A stretch of 64,000 nt of DNA from Pseudoalteromonas rubra. Lineage in GTDB: Bacteria > Pseudomonadota > Gammaproteobacteria > Enterobacterales > Alteromonadaceae. A model generated the notes under the pieces. The model worked only from the letters and a program-made list of their open reading frames with translations, ran no database searches and had not been told where the DNA came from. The stretch spans positions 652,501 through 716,500 of the forward strand of contig NZ_CP045429.1 of the NCBI RefSeq assembly GCF_005886805.2, in the 5' to 3' direction. Shown here in pieces: positions 8,814 through 18,304 of the stretch (its first letter is position 1; every line of letters starts with the position of its first letter). The translations under genes and the position numbers were made by a program.

Positions 8814-9866
8814 ATGAACGATAACAAACAAAAAGCGCTCGACGCTGCATTGTCTCAAATTGAGAGACAATTTGGTAAAGGCTCTATCATGAAGCTGGGC
8901 GATAGCCAGGCATTAGATATTGAAGCCGTTTCTACAGGCTCCTTGGGACTGGATATTGCTTTGGGTATCGGTGGCTTGCCAACTGGTCGTATTGTCGAAA
9001 TTTATGGGCCTGAGTCATCAGGTAAAACAACCCTGACGTTACAAGCCATTGCAGAAGCGCAAAAACAAGGTAAAACATGTGCCTTCGTTGATGCAGAGCA
9101 TGCCTTGGACCCGGTCTATGCAGAAAAGCTGGGCGTGAATGTCAACGACCTTCTGGTCTCTCAGCCAGATACGGGTGAGCAGGCGCTAGAGATCTGTGAC
9201 ATGCTGGTACGTTCAGGTGCTGTAGACGTGGTAGTTGTTGACTCCGTAGCTGCATTGACACCGAAAGCGGAAATTGAAGGTGAAATGGGTGATACCCATG
9301 TTGGTTTGCAGGCTCGTTTGATGTCTCAGGCATTACGTAAGCTGACTGCCAATATTAAGCGTTCGAACACACTGTGTATTTTCATCAACCAGATCCGTAT
9401 GAAGATTGGTGTGATGTTCGGTAACCCGGAAACCACAACAGGTGGTAACGCGCTTAAGTTCTACGCTTCTGTACGTTTGGATATTCGTCGTATTGGCTCT
9501 GTTAAAGAGGGTGATGAGGTTATCGGTAACGAAACCCGCGTAAAGGTTGTTAAGAACAAAGTTGCGCCGCCATTTAAGCAAGCTGAATTTATCATCATGT
9601 ACGGCGAAGGGACGTCGAAGCAGGGCGAACTTATCGACCTGGGTGTGAAGCACAAACTGGTTGATAAAGCTGGTGCTTGGTTTAGCTACAATGGCAATAA
9701 GATTGGCCAGGGTAAAGCAAACTCAATTAAGTTCCTGAAAGAAAACACTGCCATTGCTGATGAGATTGAAGGCAAGTTGCGTGAAATGCTGTTGCTTCAG
9801 GCAACCATCAAGCCTGAAGAAGGCGAAGATCAGGGTCTGGCAGACGTAAAAGACCTGGAACTATAA
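8814..9866 (+). CDS. recA: Recombinase RecA
   Basis: RecA forms filaments on single-stranded DNA, drives strand exchange and triggers LexA self-cleavage. The 350 residues include Walker [10 protein letters not shown] (about 66-74), the VVVDSVAAL Walker B strand and the acidic tail typical of the family. The ATG at 8814 follows GGAG. The promoter carries a consensus LexA box. It is followed by an intrinsic terminator. recX, often next in gammaproteobacteria, is not downstream: the next kilobase has no convincing gene. Confidence 0.99.
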   Translation: MNDNKQKALDAALSQIERQFGKGSIMKLGDSQALDIEAVSTGSLGLDIALGIGGLPTGRIVEIYGPESSGKTTLTLQAIAEAQKQGKTCAFVDAEHALDPVYAEKLGVNVNDLLVSQPDTGEQALEICDMLVRSGAVDVVVVDSVAALTPKAEIEGEMGDTHVGLQARLMSQALRKLTANIKRSNTLCIFINQIRMKIGVMFGNPETTTGGNALKFYASVRLDIRRIGSVKEGDEVIGNETRVKVVKNKVAPPFKQAEFIIMYGEGTSKQGELIDLGVKHKLVDKAGAWFSYNGNKIGQGKANSIKFLKENTAIADEIEGKLREMLLLQATIKPEEGEDQGLADVKDLEL

Positions 9867-9882
9867 CGACTACTAGCGTAGC

Positions 9883-9922
9883 GGAGCACTCAGCAGTTCA
9901 TATGGGTGCTCCTTTTGTTTTT
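9883..9922 (+). terminator. Intrinsic terminator of recA
   Basis: The stem GGAGCAC / GTGCTCC (9883-9889, 9906-9912) is followed by TTTTGTTTTT. Confidence 0.85.
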
Positions 9923-10886
9923 AAGAAGCAGGCCTTATGTATTTAATTGGCTGCTTTTAAAGTGCTGATAGTGCAGCCCTCCGATAACTCCTAGTTTTTA
10001 ATCTCATTGGTCTCACAGCTAGTTTTAGCGTATTGCCCTTAGTCTTAGTCTGCAGCTGTCTGGCCCTTTCTGAAACCTTTCCTCTTATTAGTAATACCAA
10101 TTTGCTTAATTAAGTGTTCTATTTTGAGGCGAGAAAATATAGTCGATAACTAGGCAAAAATTTTGCTATTTAGTTGTTCTAAATGAGAAATTTTTAACGC
10201 TGTTAGCGTCATATTTGCTCCTTCAAATAGACCAGGTATTAAGTGAAATTGGTATAATATACTTCGCTCAGAGCAGGCCTTTGTGTCAGAAGTTAAGCCA
10301 TTATATATGTCTGTCTTGAAATGCGATGCTTAAAAGTGATCAGGTAAGCATGTGCTAACATCAATCTGTATGAACAGACTGCCAACTCCAGTGGTCAATC
10401 ATCCAAGAATTGCGTCTGAAGTTTCTTTTAGAACTGTTAAATAGCCGTATTTCCTTTGTTCCTGTCTCAAGTTCAGGCCCTTCACTGCTGAATAAGTATA
10501 AACACCTGGATGATATCTTTAAGAGGCCCGTATGCTACTCATTACTAGCTAGGTAAACTCATTAGCTTGTCGTTCTGGATGATACAAGGCCAGTGATAGT
10601 GCGTCAGAGCTCCTTAAGTGTAGGGAGTTTTTAAAAGTTCGATTTAGATCCGACAAAACAGGCGAGCTCTGGGCGGTATAGTGTGATCCGGCTGCATGCT
10701 AGTTGGTCAGGTATCGAGAGGGTTTGTACCGTACTGGGTCGCTTCAGATCTTGCGTAAATTTAATAAGCACTGAGTTTTTTTATGTCAGCGCCGGGCCAG
10801 GCGAACATATGCAATCATTGGCACGAGATTTCACTGTTCAAAGCTACTTGCTAAATTGTGCTGTGGTGGTTTTTGTTTGGCACTCA
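9923..10886. other. Gene-poor region between recA and the lipoprotein gene
   Basis: Apart from the repeat at 10094-10255 I see no gene with a ribosome-binding site and coding-like composition. A 96-codon frame at 10683-10973 runs through the terminator of the next gene and looks fortuitous. The stretch may be decayed DNA or hold an unrecognised small RNA; nothing specific supports either. Confidence 0.5.
10094..10255 (+). repeat. Palindromic dispersed repeat (MITE-like), copy A
   Basis: The 162-bp element has perfect 10-bp terminal inverted repeats (ATACCAATTT ... AAATTGGTAT). The inverted copy at 26231-26404 shares nearly all of its outer 60-80 bp on each side; the central part differs by an insertion or deletion. 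It encodes no protein. It looks like a non-autonomous mobile element or a REP-like sequence. Confidence 0.75.
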
Positions 10887-10915
10887 AATAAAAAAGCCGC
10901 GTTTAACGCGGCTTT
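10887..10915 (-). terminator. Terminator of the large lipoprotein gene
   Basis: AAAGCCGCG / CGCGGCTTT with a 5-nt loop (10893-10915); on the minus strand it is followed by a T-rich run. Confidence 0.85.
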
Positions 10916-10935
10916 AATTCAGTTTACTTTAGTGA

Positions 10936-12879
10936 TTAGTTACCACCGGTACCTGTTGCAGGTTGGTCGGTGATAGTACACGTTACTGGGATATCAAGTG
11001 TTGCAGCAGTTGCGTTAGCAGCAATGTCTTGAGTAAACCAAGTGTTGTTGTTCGGGTTTTTGAAGCGTACAGAGTAAGCTGCATCGCCTTCTTCCAGTGT
11101 TACGTCAAACGCACCTGAAGGGTAGAAAGTTTTAACGAAACGGTTTTGACGGAACAGCTGAACAACAGTTGGTGTTGTAACTGGTGTTGCTGGAACGTCA
11201 GCATCACTGTTGTTAGAACAAACTAACTGAGGAGTCAGTGTCTTAGTGATTTCTGTAGCAGCTGAAGTAGTTAGTTTCAATGTACCGTTGTTCAGGTCAC
11301 ACAAGTTAGAGAAAGTAACACCTGTTGCTTCACCATCAGCAGCGCCGCCAACCACGTTGCCTTCACCGTCAGTTGCGTTATCCAGAATGTTTACACCGTC
11401 TTTCATCATCTTCAGTTTAACTTCAAATGATGGTGGGTTTCTGAATGTGCCTTTAGTTAGGTCAGAACGGTTGTATGCGCCGATAAGTAGACGGTAGCTG
11501 TTCGCTTCAACCAATACGTCTGCGTATTCTTGGCTTGGCTGATCGTTAGCATCAACAATGTTGAAGTTTACGCGACGGTTGTCACACTTCTCTGCATTCA
11601 GGATATAAGTGAAGAAATCCAGGTTCCAGTAAGACAAGTGGTTTACGTCAACAACAACGTTGAACGTTGAAGCATTTTCATCTTCGTCAGCTGTAACTAC
11701 GCCATAGCTTTCAAAAGACCACTCACCAGCGTCTTCGTTGTAGCTCCATACAGGGAAGATATCATCTACAGCGATTTGACGAGGTGTAGGGTTGGTTTTA
11801 CATACGCCGTTTTCAAACAGACCGTTGTCACCTTCCGCAGCTGCTGCAACAGTGCCTTCACCGTCGAATACTTGTGGACAAGGGTTGCTGGTCGCTTTGT
11901 CTACTTTCATTGCAACCTGAATTGAGTTGCCTTCACCAAATTTTGAAACTTTGTTGCCTTCTTCATCAACCATTTCAATCGCAACGAAACCACCTGTAGA
12001 GAATGCACCGTCAATGTTAGTCGTTTCATTCTGCGCTACTGTAAGCGCCAGGCCGCCAGGGAATGCATCAATCGCAGATTCAGTTGCTGCAACGTCATCT
12101 GTTTCGTTAGCGTTACGCTGTGCTTCGTTAGCGAAGTAAGCTACAGTCACAGTTGGAGCTGAAGTCAGAGGTTGGTCATTTGCATCTAAGAACTGTGTAC
12201 CGTTCTTAACAGTTACAGTTACACCACCAGCAGCTTTCTTTTCGTTCTTTGCAGCGTCTAGGTTCTTTTCAAGTGTTAGTGCATCAGCACCTTCAATCGC
12301 TAAACCTGCTTCAGCGGTGTATGTAGCTGTTACACCTTCACCTGCAAGGTCACCAATAGCTGAAGAAGTCGCGATGATTGGTACCGCGCCGTCTGCTTGC
12401 TCAAGTGAGCGAGGAGTTAGACGTACCAGCTCAGCGACATCAGCAGCATCTGCAGTTAGTTCAACAGTGCCTGAATTTGATAGGAAGCCTTCTGCCGTTA
12501 CGACGAAGTCAATTGAAACACCTTCCGCTGGTACTTCGGCTACAGTAAAGCCGAAAGAGCTTGCTTGCGAAGATGTGTCGTCTTCACCAAGTGCAGCACC
12601 GGCTGTATTCAAGACACCTTCTGAACCATCAGGGAAAGTAATAGTTGCAGTAACAGTATCCGCCAGTGGGTTACCTTGCGTGTCAGCTACAACGATAGTG
12701 AATGAACCAGCTTGTTTTTCAACAACCTGATCCGTAGGAGGAGTCACAACTTTAACTGTGTCCGTTGGTGGCGGCTGGATATCAACGTTATTGTCATTGT
12801 CGCTAAAACAGCCTGCTAAACTAACTGTAACGCCCAATGCCAGGGCAAGTTTTGTTAGTTTGAATTGTTTGTTTCCCAT
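10936..12879 (-). CDS. Large secreted lipoprotein of unknown function
   Basis: The 647-residue protein begins with a lipoprotein signal peptide whose lipobox is SLAGC (Cys near 24), followed by an Asp/Asn/Pro-rich tether (SDNDNNVDIQPPP). The rest is beta-rich, with Ig-like or carboxypeptidase-regulatory-like character (FTIVVADTQGNPLADTVTATITF near 60-85) and six or more cysteines, several of them in the C-terminal half, that could form disulphides. The start at 12879 (MGNKQFK) follows AAGG; an earlier in-frame ATG at 12906 lies before the signal peptide and is unlikely. It is monocistronic with its own terminator. The sequence is hydrophilic and rich in Ala, Val and Asp. I do not recognise a functional family; surface display is inferred. 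Confidence 0.8.
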   Translation of the reverse strand: MGNKQFKLTKLALALGVTVSLAGCFSDNDNNVDIQPPPTDTVKVVTPPTDQVVEKQAGSFTIVVADTQGNPLADTVTATITFPDGSEGVLNTAGAALGEDDTSSQASSFGFTVAEVPAEGVSIDFVVTAEGFLSNSGTVELTADAADVAELVRLTPRSLEQADGAVPIIATSSAIGDLAGEGVTATYTAEAGLAIEGADALTLEKNLDAAKNEKKAAGGVTVTVKNGTQFLDANDQPLTSAPTVTVAYFANEAQRNANETDDVAATESAIDAFPGGLALTVAQNETTNIDGAFSTGGFVAIEMVDEEGNKVSKFGEGNSIQVAMKVDKATSNPCPQVFDGEGTVAAAAEGDNGLFENGVCKTNPTPRQIAVDDIFPVWSYNEDAGEWSFESYGVVTADEDENASTFNVVVDVNHLSYWNLDFFTYILNAEKCDNRRVNFNIVDANDQPSQEYADVLVEANSYRLLIGAYNRSDLTKGTFRNPPSFEVKLKMMKDGVNILDNATDGEGNVVGGAADGEATGVTFSNLCDLNNGTLKLTTSAATEITKTLTPQLVCSNNSDADVPATPVTTPTVVQLFRQNRFVKTFYPSGAFDVTLEEGDAAYSVRFKNPNNNTWFTQDIAANATAATLDIPVTCTITDQPATGTGGN

Positions 12880-13047
12880 GATTTTTACCTTTTCCTTTAA
12901 ATCCAAGTAAACTGAGAGTAGTCACTAATGCTTTGCAGATGTAAGTGAGCCTTGCCCCGCACGCAAATTAGTGTTTAGAGGATAAGCCCACATTAATTTT
13001 TCGTCAAGTGAACTGCTCGATCTTTATCCAAAATTTCACATAAAATA

Positions 13048-13075
13048 ATAACCTACTGATGTACTTTTAGGTTAT
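13048..13075 (-). terminator. Weak hairpin after the Crp-like gene
   Basis: ATAACCTA / TAGGTTAT arms with a 12-nt loop, followed on the minus strand by TATTTTATG. This is a possible weak terminator or an operator for the lipoprotein gene. Confidence 0.35.
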
Positions 13076-13122
13076 CACGCTACTTCTGTTAATAATCCAC
13101 TATTGTGAAGCATTATAAGTAA

Positions 13123-13779
13123 TTAAATTTGCGCAAATGCGTCGATAAATTCCTGTAATTTTGCCATGTCTACGGGCTTTAAACCCTCCGACGTTCTCAC
13201 AATTAACCCTTTTTCAACAAGTTCACTAACCACACGGCGATAGGCACGTTCTGTAGTCGCAAAGCGCTCTGCTTCAGCACTAACGGTTGAATAGGCCCGC
13301 AACAAAGCTGGATGGTTGTTCTCTGCTCTGAGTAAGCAATCTTTGGCGATATTGTAACTTAGCGGTAGTAATAGTTTGTCGAGGTTTATTTTTTGGTTTT
13401 CTGTGAATTTTGCCGCAATCGTTTGTGCCGTGTATAAGCTTAACTCCGGCTGCTCGAGCAAAAGCTGCCGCCAATGCTTCAGCTCGATTAAGTTATATTG
13501 TACGTCATTCAGGCAGGTGACCGTGTATATACATGGCTGATTATTCAATGCTTCAATCTCACCTATTAAGGTGTTGTTGCAGTCTAGCTGGCCCAGTAGC
13601 AGGCGCCGACCATTACCCACATCGTAACTAAAAGACACCGTACCACTTCTCACCAGGATCAGCTTTGTGAGTGGTTCATCCTGATGGATGAGCACTTCTT
13701 TTTTTGTGTGCTGAAAACTATTACCAGCGAAGCTGAGTAGTTGTTCCACCAAAGTGGTTGAAAAATGATATTGAAACAT
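13123..13779 (-). CDS. Crp/Fnr-family transcriptional regulator, YeiL-like
   Basis: The protein has 218 residues, with an N-terminal cyclic-nucleotide-binding fold (about 15-120; HQDEPLTKLILVRSGTVSFSY) and a C-terminal winged helix (about 150-205; ERFATTERAYRRVVSELVEKGLI). The canonical cAMP-contacting Arg-Ser/Thr pair of Crp is not evident and there is no Fnr-type cysteine cluster near the N-terminus, so the ligand is unknown. The overall pattern resembles YeiL-type regulators. A perfect 12-bp palindrome lies 14 bp upstream of the start and may be an autoregulatory operator. It is separate from its neighbours. Confidence 0.8.
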   Translation of the reverse strand: MFQYHFSTTLVEQLLSFAGNSFQHTKKEVLIHQDEPLTKLILVRSGTVSFSYDVGNGRRLLLGQLDCNNTLIGEIEALNNQPCIYTVTCLNDVQYNLIELKHWRQLLLEQPELSLYTAQTIAAKFTENQKINLDKLLLPLSYNIAKDCLLRAENNHPALLRAYSTVSAEAERFATTERAYRRVVSELVEKGLIVRTSEGLKPVDMAKLQEFIDAFAQI

Positions 13780-13793
13780 CTGGATGGCTCTTC

Positions 13794-13805
13794 GGACAAT
13801 TGTCC
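13794..13805. promoter_or_regulatory. Palindrome GGACAATTGTCC upstream of the Crp-like gene
   Basis: A perfect 12-bp palindrome lies 14 bp before the start codon of the Crp-like regulator on the minus strand, in the promoter or leader. An autoregulatory operator is a reasonable inference. Confidence 0.4.
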
Positions 13806-14088
13806 TATTTATTAATTTGTTATGAAGATAGCATGCGTGTCATCGGTTTCATGCTAACTCACCCGATTGAGAGGCTAAATGCTTTTCACCCCGTTCCCGT
13901 GTTAGAGCTTATTTCAGGTCCTAATTTCTATGGGGTTTAGTGAGTTAGCCTTTTTATTCAATGTTGCTTGCATGACGACAGTGTGCTTTATGCAAGCCAA
14001 CGCCAATTTAGACAAGTGCTATTATCCTGCATTCTGAGTCTTGGTGTCTACACTGAATAATGCTAACTCAACTGCGAGGAGAGAACAA
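13806..14088. other. Intergenic region between divergent genes
   Basis: This holds the promoter regions of the Crp-like gene and the YgjV-like gene. I see no further gene or clear element beyond the palindrome at 13794-13805. Confidence 0.4.
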
Positions 14089-14319
14089 ATGACTTGGGAA
14101 CTTTTAGGTTACGTTGCGTCCGCTTTTTTAGTCGTTTCTCTAATGATGTCCAATGTAGTCAAGTTACGTTGGTTCAACCTCGCAGGGTGTATTTGCTTCA
14201 CCATTTATGGGGTAATGATCACTGCCTGGCCTGTTGCATTAACCAACGGATTACTGGCGCTGGTAAATATTTATCACCTGGCTAAGCTACACCGCTCAGA
14301 TAGCGACACTTCCTCCTGA
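14089..14319 (+). CDS. YgjV-family small inner-membrane protein
   Basis: The 76-residue protein has three probable membrane helices (about 4-22, 28-45 and 48-66), with the pattern GYVASAFLVVSLMMSNVVKLRWFNLAG. This resembles one repeat of YgjV/DUF-type inner-membrane proteins. The ATG at 14089 follows the strong ribosome-binding site GAGGAGAG. A hairpin at 14331-14350 follows. The family's function is unknown. Confidence 0.7.
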   Translation: MTWELLGYVASAFLVVSLMMSNVVKLRWFNLAGCICFTIYGVMITAWPVALTNGLLALVNIYHLAKLHRSDSDTSS

Positions 14320-14330
14320 CAGGGCATATC

Positions 14331-14350
14331 GAGCGGCTGTCGCGCCGCTC
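14331..14350. terminator. GC-rich hairpin between convergent genes
   Basis: GAGCGGC / GCCGCTC with a 6-nt loop between two convergent genes. It lacks a good T-tract. Confidence 0.45.
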
Positions 14351-14372
14351 TGAGTTTCAGTCTGATACAAGC

Positions 14373-16016
14373 CTAATCTTGTGAATAACGTAGCTGACCT
14401 GCAATCCAAGTCTGTTTAACCTGGATGTCTCTGATCTCCTGCTCTGGCACTTTAAAGTAATCTTTATCTAGCAAGATAAAATCAGCCCATTTACCCTGTT
14501 CAAGACTGCCCAGCTTAAACTCCTGAAAAGCGGCATAGGCTGCGTCTAACGTGAACGCCTGCAAAGCCTGTGTTCGTGTCAGTCGTTCATGATTTCGCCA
14601 ACCCTGCTGCGGGTGTTGTTGCGCATTCATGCGAGTGATTGCAGCATGCAGACCATGAAACGGGTTGGCTAGCTCTACCGGGAAGTCCGACCCAGCGGCA
14701 ACCTTGCTGCCCTGTTGTAAAAAGGTTTGCCAGGCGTACGCCCCTTTTAACTGCTCATCGGTCAGCCTTTGTTCAGCCATGTGCATATCTGAGGTGGCAT
14801 GCACAGGTTGCATTGAGGGAATGATATCCAGGGTTTTAAATCTTGGAATGTCATCTGGCTCAACAATTTGAGCATGTTCTATTCTGTTTCTTAATAATTT
14901 ACCACCGGTGGATTTAAAGACGTTTTCATAGCTGTCCAGCACCAGCCGATTGGCGCGGTCGCCAATGGCATGCGTGTGCGCACTAAAGCCATGTTTAACG
15001 GCCTGTGTTATCAATTGTTCGAGGTGTTGCGGCTGCTCAAGCATCAGGCCTCGATAGCCCTGACGGTCTTTGTAGTCTTTCAGTAGTGCAGCACCTCGGC
15101 TACCCAAGGCACCATCCGCGTAAATTTTAACACTGCGTACAGAGAGCATATCGCGCTTATCTTTATACACACCCGCTTTTAACATACTGTCCAGCTGAGG
15201 ATCTGCGGCGCTGAGCATGGCATAGATACGCAGCGGTAAGGTCTGACTCTGTGAGCGGCTTTGGTAAAGCTTCCAGGTTTGTTTATCGATACCTGCATCG
15301 TGTGCACTGGTTATGCCCAGGCTGAGCAAATGATCACCGGCTTTATTCAGAGCCTGATTAAGGTGTGCGGTGGACGTGGGTGGAATGTGTTTTTTTACTA
15401 AGTTCTCTGCTTTGTCGATAAAAATACCGGTCGGATTGCCTGAAGAATGCCGAAGGATCTCACCGCCAGCAGGAGAGGCCGTTTGTGCATCAATCCCCGC
15501 CAATGACATTGCCATGCTATTGACCCAAATTGCATGTCCATCAACCCGCGTCAGGACCACAGGTCGATCTTTGACAAATTTGTCCAGATCAGCCGCAGTG
15601 GGAAAACGATTAGGCGTCCAGCGTGTTTGATCCCAGCCGCGCCCAAGGATCCAGCCCTTGGGGTTTTGGGTGCTAAATTCCTTAAGTTGCTGACCTACCT
15701 GCTCGACTGAATTGGCTTCACGAATATCAAGCCGGGATAGGTTATTGCCCAAGCCAATGATATGACCATGCGCGTCTATTAGCCCTGGTAGTAAAGTCAT
15801 CCCCTGGCCATCAAATTTGCTGGCTTTTGGGTATTGGGCTGTAAGCTGCTTGTTGCCCACCCGAACGACTTTACCATCCTTAATCACTAAGGTTGCAAAG
15901 GTCTTGATTTCGCCGCTGCGAGTGGGGGTATAACCGTTGACATTGTGTATCAGTGTAAACTGAGCCATGCTGATCCCACTGTACAAAGTCAGGGCCAGGC
16001 AAATAAACCGGATCAT
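14373..16016 (-). CDS. Secreted YtcJ-like amidohydrolase
   Basis: The protein belongs to the amidohydrolase 3 (YtcJ/NfdA) group of the metal-dependent hydrolase superfamily. Its 547 residues begin with a signal peptide (1-18, SGISMA), so it is periplasmic. The first metal motif is LLPGLIDAHGHI (about 75-86). Further ligands are in TRVDGHAIWVN, the HTHAIGDRAN histidines and GSDFPVE. The substrate is unknown; family members hydrolyse N-substituted formamides and related amides, and many are uncharacterised. It is a single-gene unit, convergent with the YgjV-like gene. Confidence 0.85.
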   Translation of the reverse strand: MIRFICLALTLYSGISMAQFTLIHNVNGYTPTRSGEIKTFATLVIKDGKVVRVGNKQLTAQYPKASKFDGQGMTLLPGLIDAHGHIIGLGNNLSRLDIREANSVEQVGQQLKEFSTQNPKGWILGRGWDQTRWTPNRFPTAADLDKFVKDRPVVLTRVDGHAIWVNSMAMSLAGIDAQTASPAGGEILRHSSGNPTGIFIDKAENLVKKHIPPTSTAHLNQALNKAGDHLLSLGITSAHDAGIDKQTWKLYQSRSQSQTLPLRIYAMLSAADPQLDSMLKAGVYKDKRDMLSVRSVKIYADGALGSRGAALLKDYKDRQGYRGLMLEQPQHLEQLITQAVKHGFSAHTHAIGDRANRLVLDSYENVFKSTGGKLLRNRIEHAQIVEPDDIPRFKTLDIIPSMQPVHATSDMHMAEQRLTDEQLKGAYAWQTFLQQGSKVAAGSDFPVELANPFHGLHAAITRMNAQQHPQQGWRNHERLTRTQALQAFTLDAAYAAFQEFKLGSLEQGKWADFILLDKDYFKVPEQEIRDIQVKQTWIAGQLRYSQD

Positions 16017-16150
16017 GGCGGGAGTTTCCTTGTGTTATTTTATTTGTTTAGCAACCAATACCGCATTTTGTCTTAAAAAGACATCGAACTGAGACAGAAA
16101 AGCCACTGTGGTACCATAAACTGGTATATGTTCATTTTATAGGGTCAATA

Positions 16151-16651
16151 ATGCAGTTATTTATGGTTTATCTGGGCGGCCGTTTGAGTGGCTGTCACAT
16201 TGAAATGCATGATATTCGTTTCGTGGTTGGTACATGTATTGAAGACACATTTGGTGCGCTAAAGCAGCAATGGGTCGGTGACAAAGACAAAGTACACATG
16301 GACAGCTATGTGGCGCTCAAACATATCGATGGTTACCAGTTAGACCTGGTCAGTGAGCCGCCCCTTCAACAGCCCAATTTATATTTTGTGAATCTGGGAG
16401 GCTATCGCCATGACAGTCTGGCTGAGCAGCATGAATTTGGCTTGTTTGTCGCCCCAACAGCACAAGCGGCCAAAGCCCGTGCGCTCAACACATTACTGCC
16501 TGATACCGAATTGCGCCATAAAGATGATTTGTATGCCGTGGATGACTGTATGGTGTTAGATCTCATCGATGGAAAGCACTACGTTCAGCTGACGCCCAGC
16601 GGTCAATCCCAGCCCATCGCCCCGCAGTGGTTTGGCTATCATAAGTTGTGA
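16151..16651 (+). CDS. DUF1543 domain protein
   Basis: The 166-residue protein has the DUF1543 start pattern (MQLFMVYLGGRLSGCHIEMHD) and the conserved FVNLGGYRHDSLAEQHEFG segment near 75-95. Many members carry two copies of a roughly 50-residue unit, and this one has that length. It is cytosolic, with no signal peptide or membrane segment. The function is unknown. The ATG at 16151 begins a well-conserved N-terminus. Confidence 0.8.
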   Translation: MQLFMVYLGGRLSGCHIEMHDIRFVVGTCIEDTFGALKQQWVGDKDKVHMDSYVALKHIDGYQLDLVSEPPLQQPNLYFVNLGGYRHDSLAEQHEFGLFVAPTAQAAKARALNTLLPDTELRHKDDLYAVDDCMVLDLIDGKHYVQLTPSGQSQPIAPQWFGYHKL

Positions 16652-16669
16652 TGGTGCCGCTGCCCCGGT

Positions 16670-16873
16670 TTATTCTTCTTTATCTGCTTTAATGGCGATC
16701 TTGATGGCAATAATGACAATCGCAAACATCAGAAAAGGCAGCGCTGCTAAGGCATATTCTGCAATATGACTGTCCTGATAGTTAGGCTGCAAAATAAAGT
16801 GGCCACCAATACACAAAGCGATGCTTACAAAGAGTAAAGGTAACATTTTTAGTTCTTTATTTGGTTTGCTCAT
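16670..16873 (-). CDS. Small two-helix membrane protein
   Basis: The protein has 67 residues, with membrane helices at about 11-29 and 42-62 and charged ends (KPNKELK, KADKEE). A GGGAT sequence precedes the ATG. I do not recognise a family. It lies antisense within the region between DUF1543 and a T-tailed hairpin at 16880-16911, so it may be overlapped by DUF1543 read-through transcripts. Confidence 0.6.
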   Translation of the reverse strand: MSKPNKELKMLPLLFVSIALCIGGHFILQPNYQDSHIAEYALAALPFLMFAIVIIAIKIAIKADKEE

Positions 16874-16879
16874 GATCCC

Positions 16880-16911
16880 AGCCTGTCATTACTTTTCGTC
16901 ACAGGCTTTTT
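16880..16911 (+). terminator. Hairpin with T-tract upstream of proB
   Basis: AGCCTGT / ACAGGCT with a 14-nt loop, then TTTTT. The orientation fits termination of plus-strand transcription coming from DUF1543. Confidence 0.5.
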
Positions 16912-17051
16912 AAACGAGTTGGCTCGACAACGCAAGTTAATGCGGGCGTTTCTTTGATCCAACCCCTTTTTTGCAGTGCCATTTTTTTGCACCCCTCTTC
17001 GTGATATAACAAAGCTCAATGCCTGTCATTTATACAGTGAAGGAATGAGGA

Positions 17052-18176
17052 ATGAAGAAAAGTAAGGTTATCGTGATTAAATTGGGGACCAGTGTGCTTA
17101 CTGCCGGTACAGATAAGCTCAATAAACCACGTATGATCGATATTGTCACTCAGTGTATGGCACTCAAACAACAGGGTTATCTGCCCGTGCTGGTGTCCAG
17201 TGGGGCGGTGGCTGCGGGCAGAGATGCGGTTGAGCACAGCGTCGGCGTTTCGATAGCAGAAAAACAAATGCTGGCGGCCATTGGCCAGGGTCAATTAATC
17301 CACTTATGGCAGTCTCTGTTTGCGCTATTTGATCAGCCTGTGGCACAACTACTGCTCACTCGCGCAGATGTAGAAGACCGGGAGCGCTACCTGAATGCAC
17401 GCGATACTATAACCCAGTTGCTGAAACATCAGGTGATCCCCATCGTTAATGAAAATGATGCTGTTGCCACATCAGAAATAAAAGTAGGTGATAATGACAA
17501 CTTATCTGCGCTGGTGGCGATTCTGGCCAACGCCGATAAGCTTATGTTGCTGACCGATCAGCCCGGACTGTTCACGGCTGATCCTCGCAGCAACCCCAAG
17601 GCCACGTTAATCTCTGAGGTCGAGTTTATTGATCAGTCACTGATGGCGCTGGCGGGTGGGGCTGGCAGTAAGCTGGGCACTGGCGGTATGTATACTAAGC
17701 TCGAAGCCGCACGTACAGCACAGCGGGCCGGGATTGAGACCATCATTGCTAAAGGGGCTGAGCCTCAGGTAATTGAACAGGTGATGGCGGGTACTGCACA
17801 AAGCACCACCTTTGTGCGCTTTGATGCGCCACTTGAGGGGCGTAAAAAATGGCTCTTGTCAGGCCCTAAATCAACGGGTTATGTACAATGTGACCCCGGC
17901 GCGGTGGCTGCCATCGCGCATCAGGGGGCAAGCTTGCTGGCGAAGGGCATTGTGGCCATCGGCGGCGAGTTTGCGCGGGGCGATGTAATCGAAGTACGCG
18001 ACCTTGACAATCAACTGCTTGCCAAAGGGCTGGTCGCTTTTGATCATCAGGAAATGGACCAAATCAAACGTCTGCATAGCAGTGAAATCCCCCTGGTTTT
18101 GGGGTATCCGGCGTCTAATGTAGTGGTACATCGTGACGACCTGGTGTTACTGGATATCTACGCCGGCTCACTCTAA
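17052..18176 (+). CDS. proB: Glutamate 5-kinase ProB
   Basis: ProB phosphorylates glutamate in the first step of proline synthesis. The 374 residues include an N-terminal amino-acid-kinase domain (VIKLGTSVLT near 8-17; VSSGAVAAGRD near 49-59; PIVNENDAV) and a C-terminal PUA domain (about 280-374). The ATG at 17052 follows GGAATGAGG. The usual partner proA is not adjacent: a diguanylate cyclase gene follows instead, so proA must be elsewhere. A short hairpin at 18214-18232 may terminate the transcript. Confidence 0.96.
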   Translation: MKKSKVIVIKLGTSVLTAGTDKLNKPRMIDIVTQCMALKQQGYLPVLVSSGAVAAGRDAVEHSVGVSIAEKQMLAAIGQGQLIHLWQSLFALFDQPVAQLLLTRADVEDRERYLNARDTITQLLKHQVIPIVNENDAVATSEIKVGDNDNLSALVAILANADKLMLLTDQPGLFTADPRSNPKATLISEVEFIDQSLMALAGGAGSKLGTGGMYTKLEAARTAQRAGIETIIAKGAEPQVIEQVMAGTAQSTTFVRFDAPLEGRKKWLLSGPKSTGYVQCDPGAVAAIAHQGASLLAKGIVAIGGEFARGDVIEVRDLDNQLLAKGLVAFDHQEMDQIKRLHSSEIPLVLGYPASNVVVHRDDLVLLDIYAGSL

Positions 18177-18213
18177 GTTTTACTCGTTGCTACCTGGCTG
18201 AGTCTGTTATTCG

Positions 18214-18236
18214 CGGGCTCAGGTCAGGCCCGTTTT
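18214..18236 (+). terminator. Possible terminator of proB
   Basis: CGGGC / GCCCG with a 9-nt loop followed by TTTT. The stem is short. Confidence 0.45.
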
Positions 18237-18304
18237 GAAGGTTGGATTGAAAGCTGGTAAATAAGCGCTAATCTTTAAGTTGGGTCTGAATACCGGGCAA
18301 TTAC

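Noticed and set aside
10683..10973. 96-codon open frame between recA and the lipoprotein gene
   Set aside because: It has no ribosome-binding site, runs through the lipoprotein gene's terminator into its 3' end and shows no recognisable protein pattern.
12317..12730. 137-codon frame on the plus strand inside the lipoprotein gene
   Set aside because: It is antisense to a well-supported coding sequence and its Ser/Ala/Pro-rich composition is a shadow of that gene.
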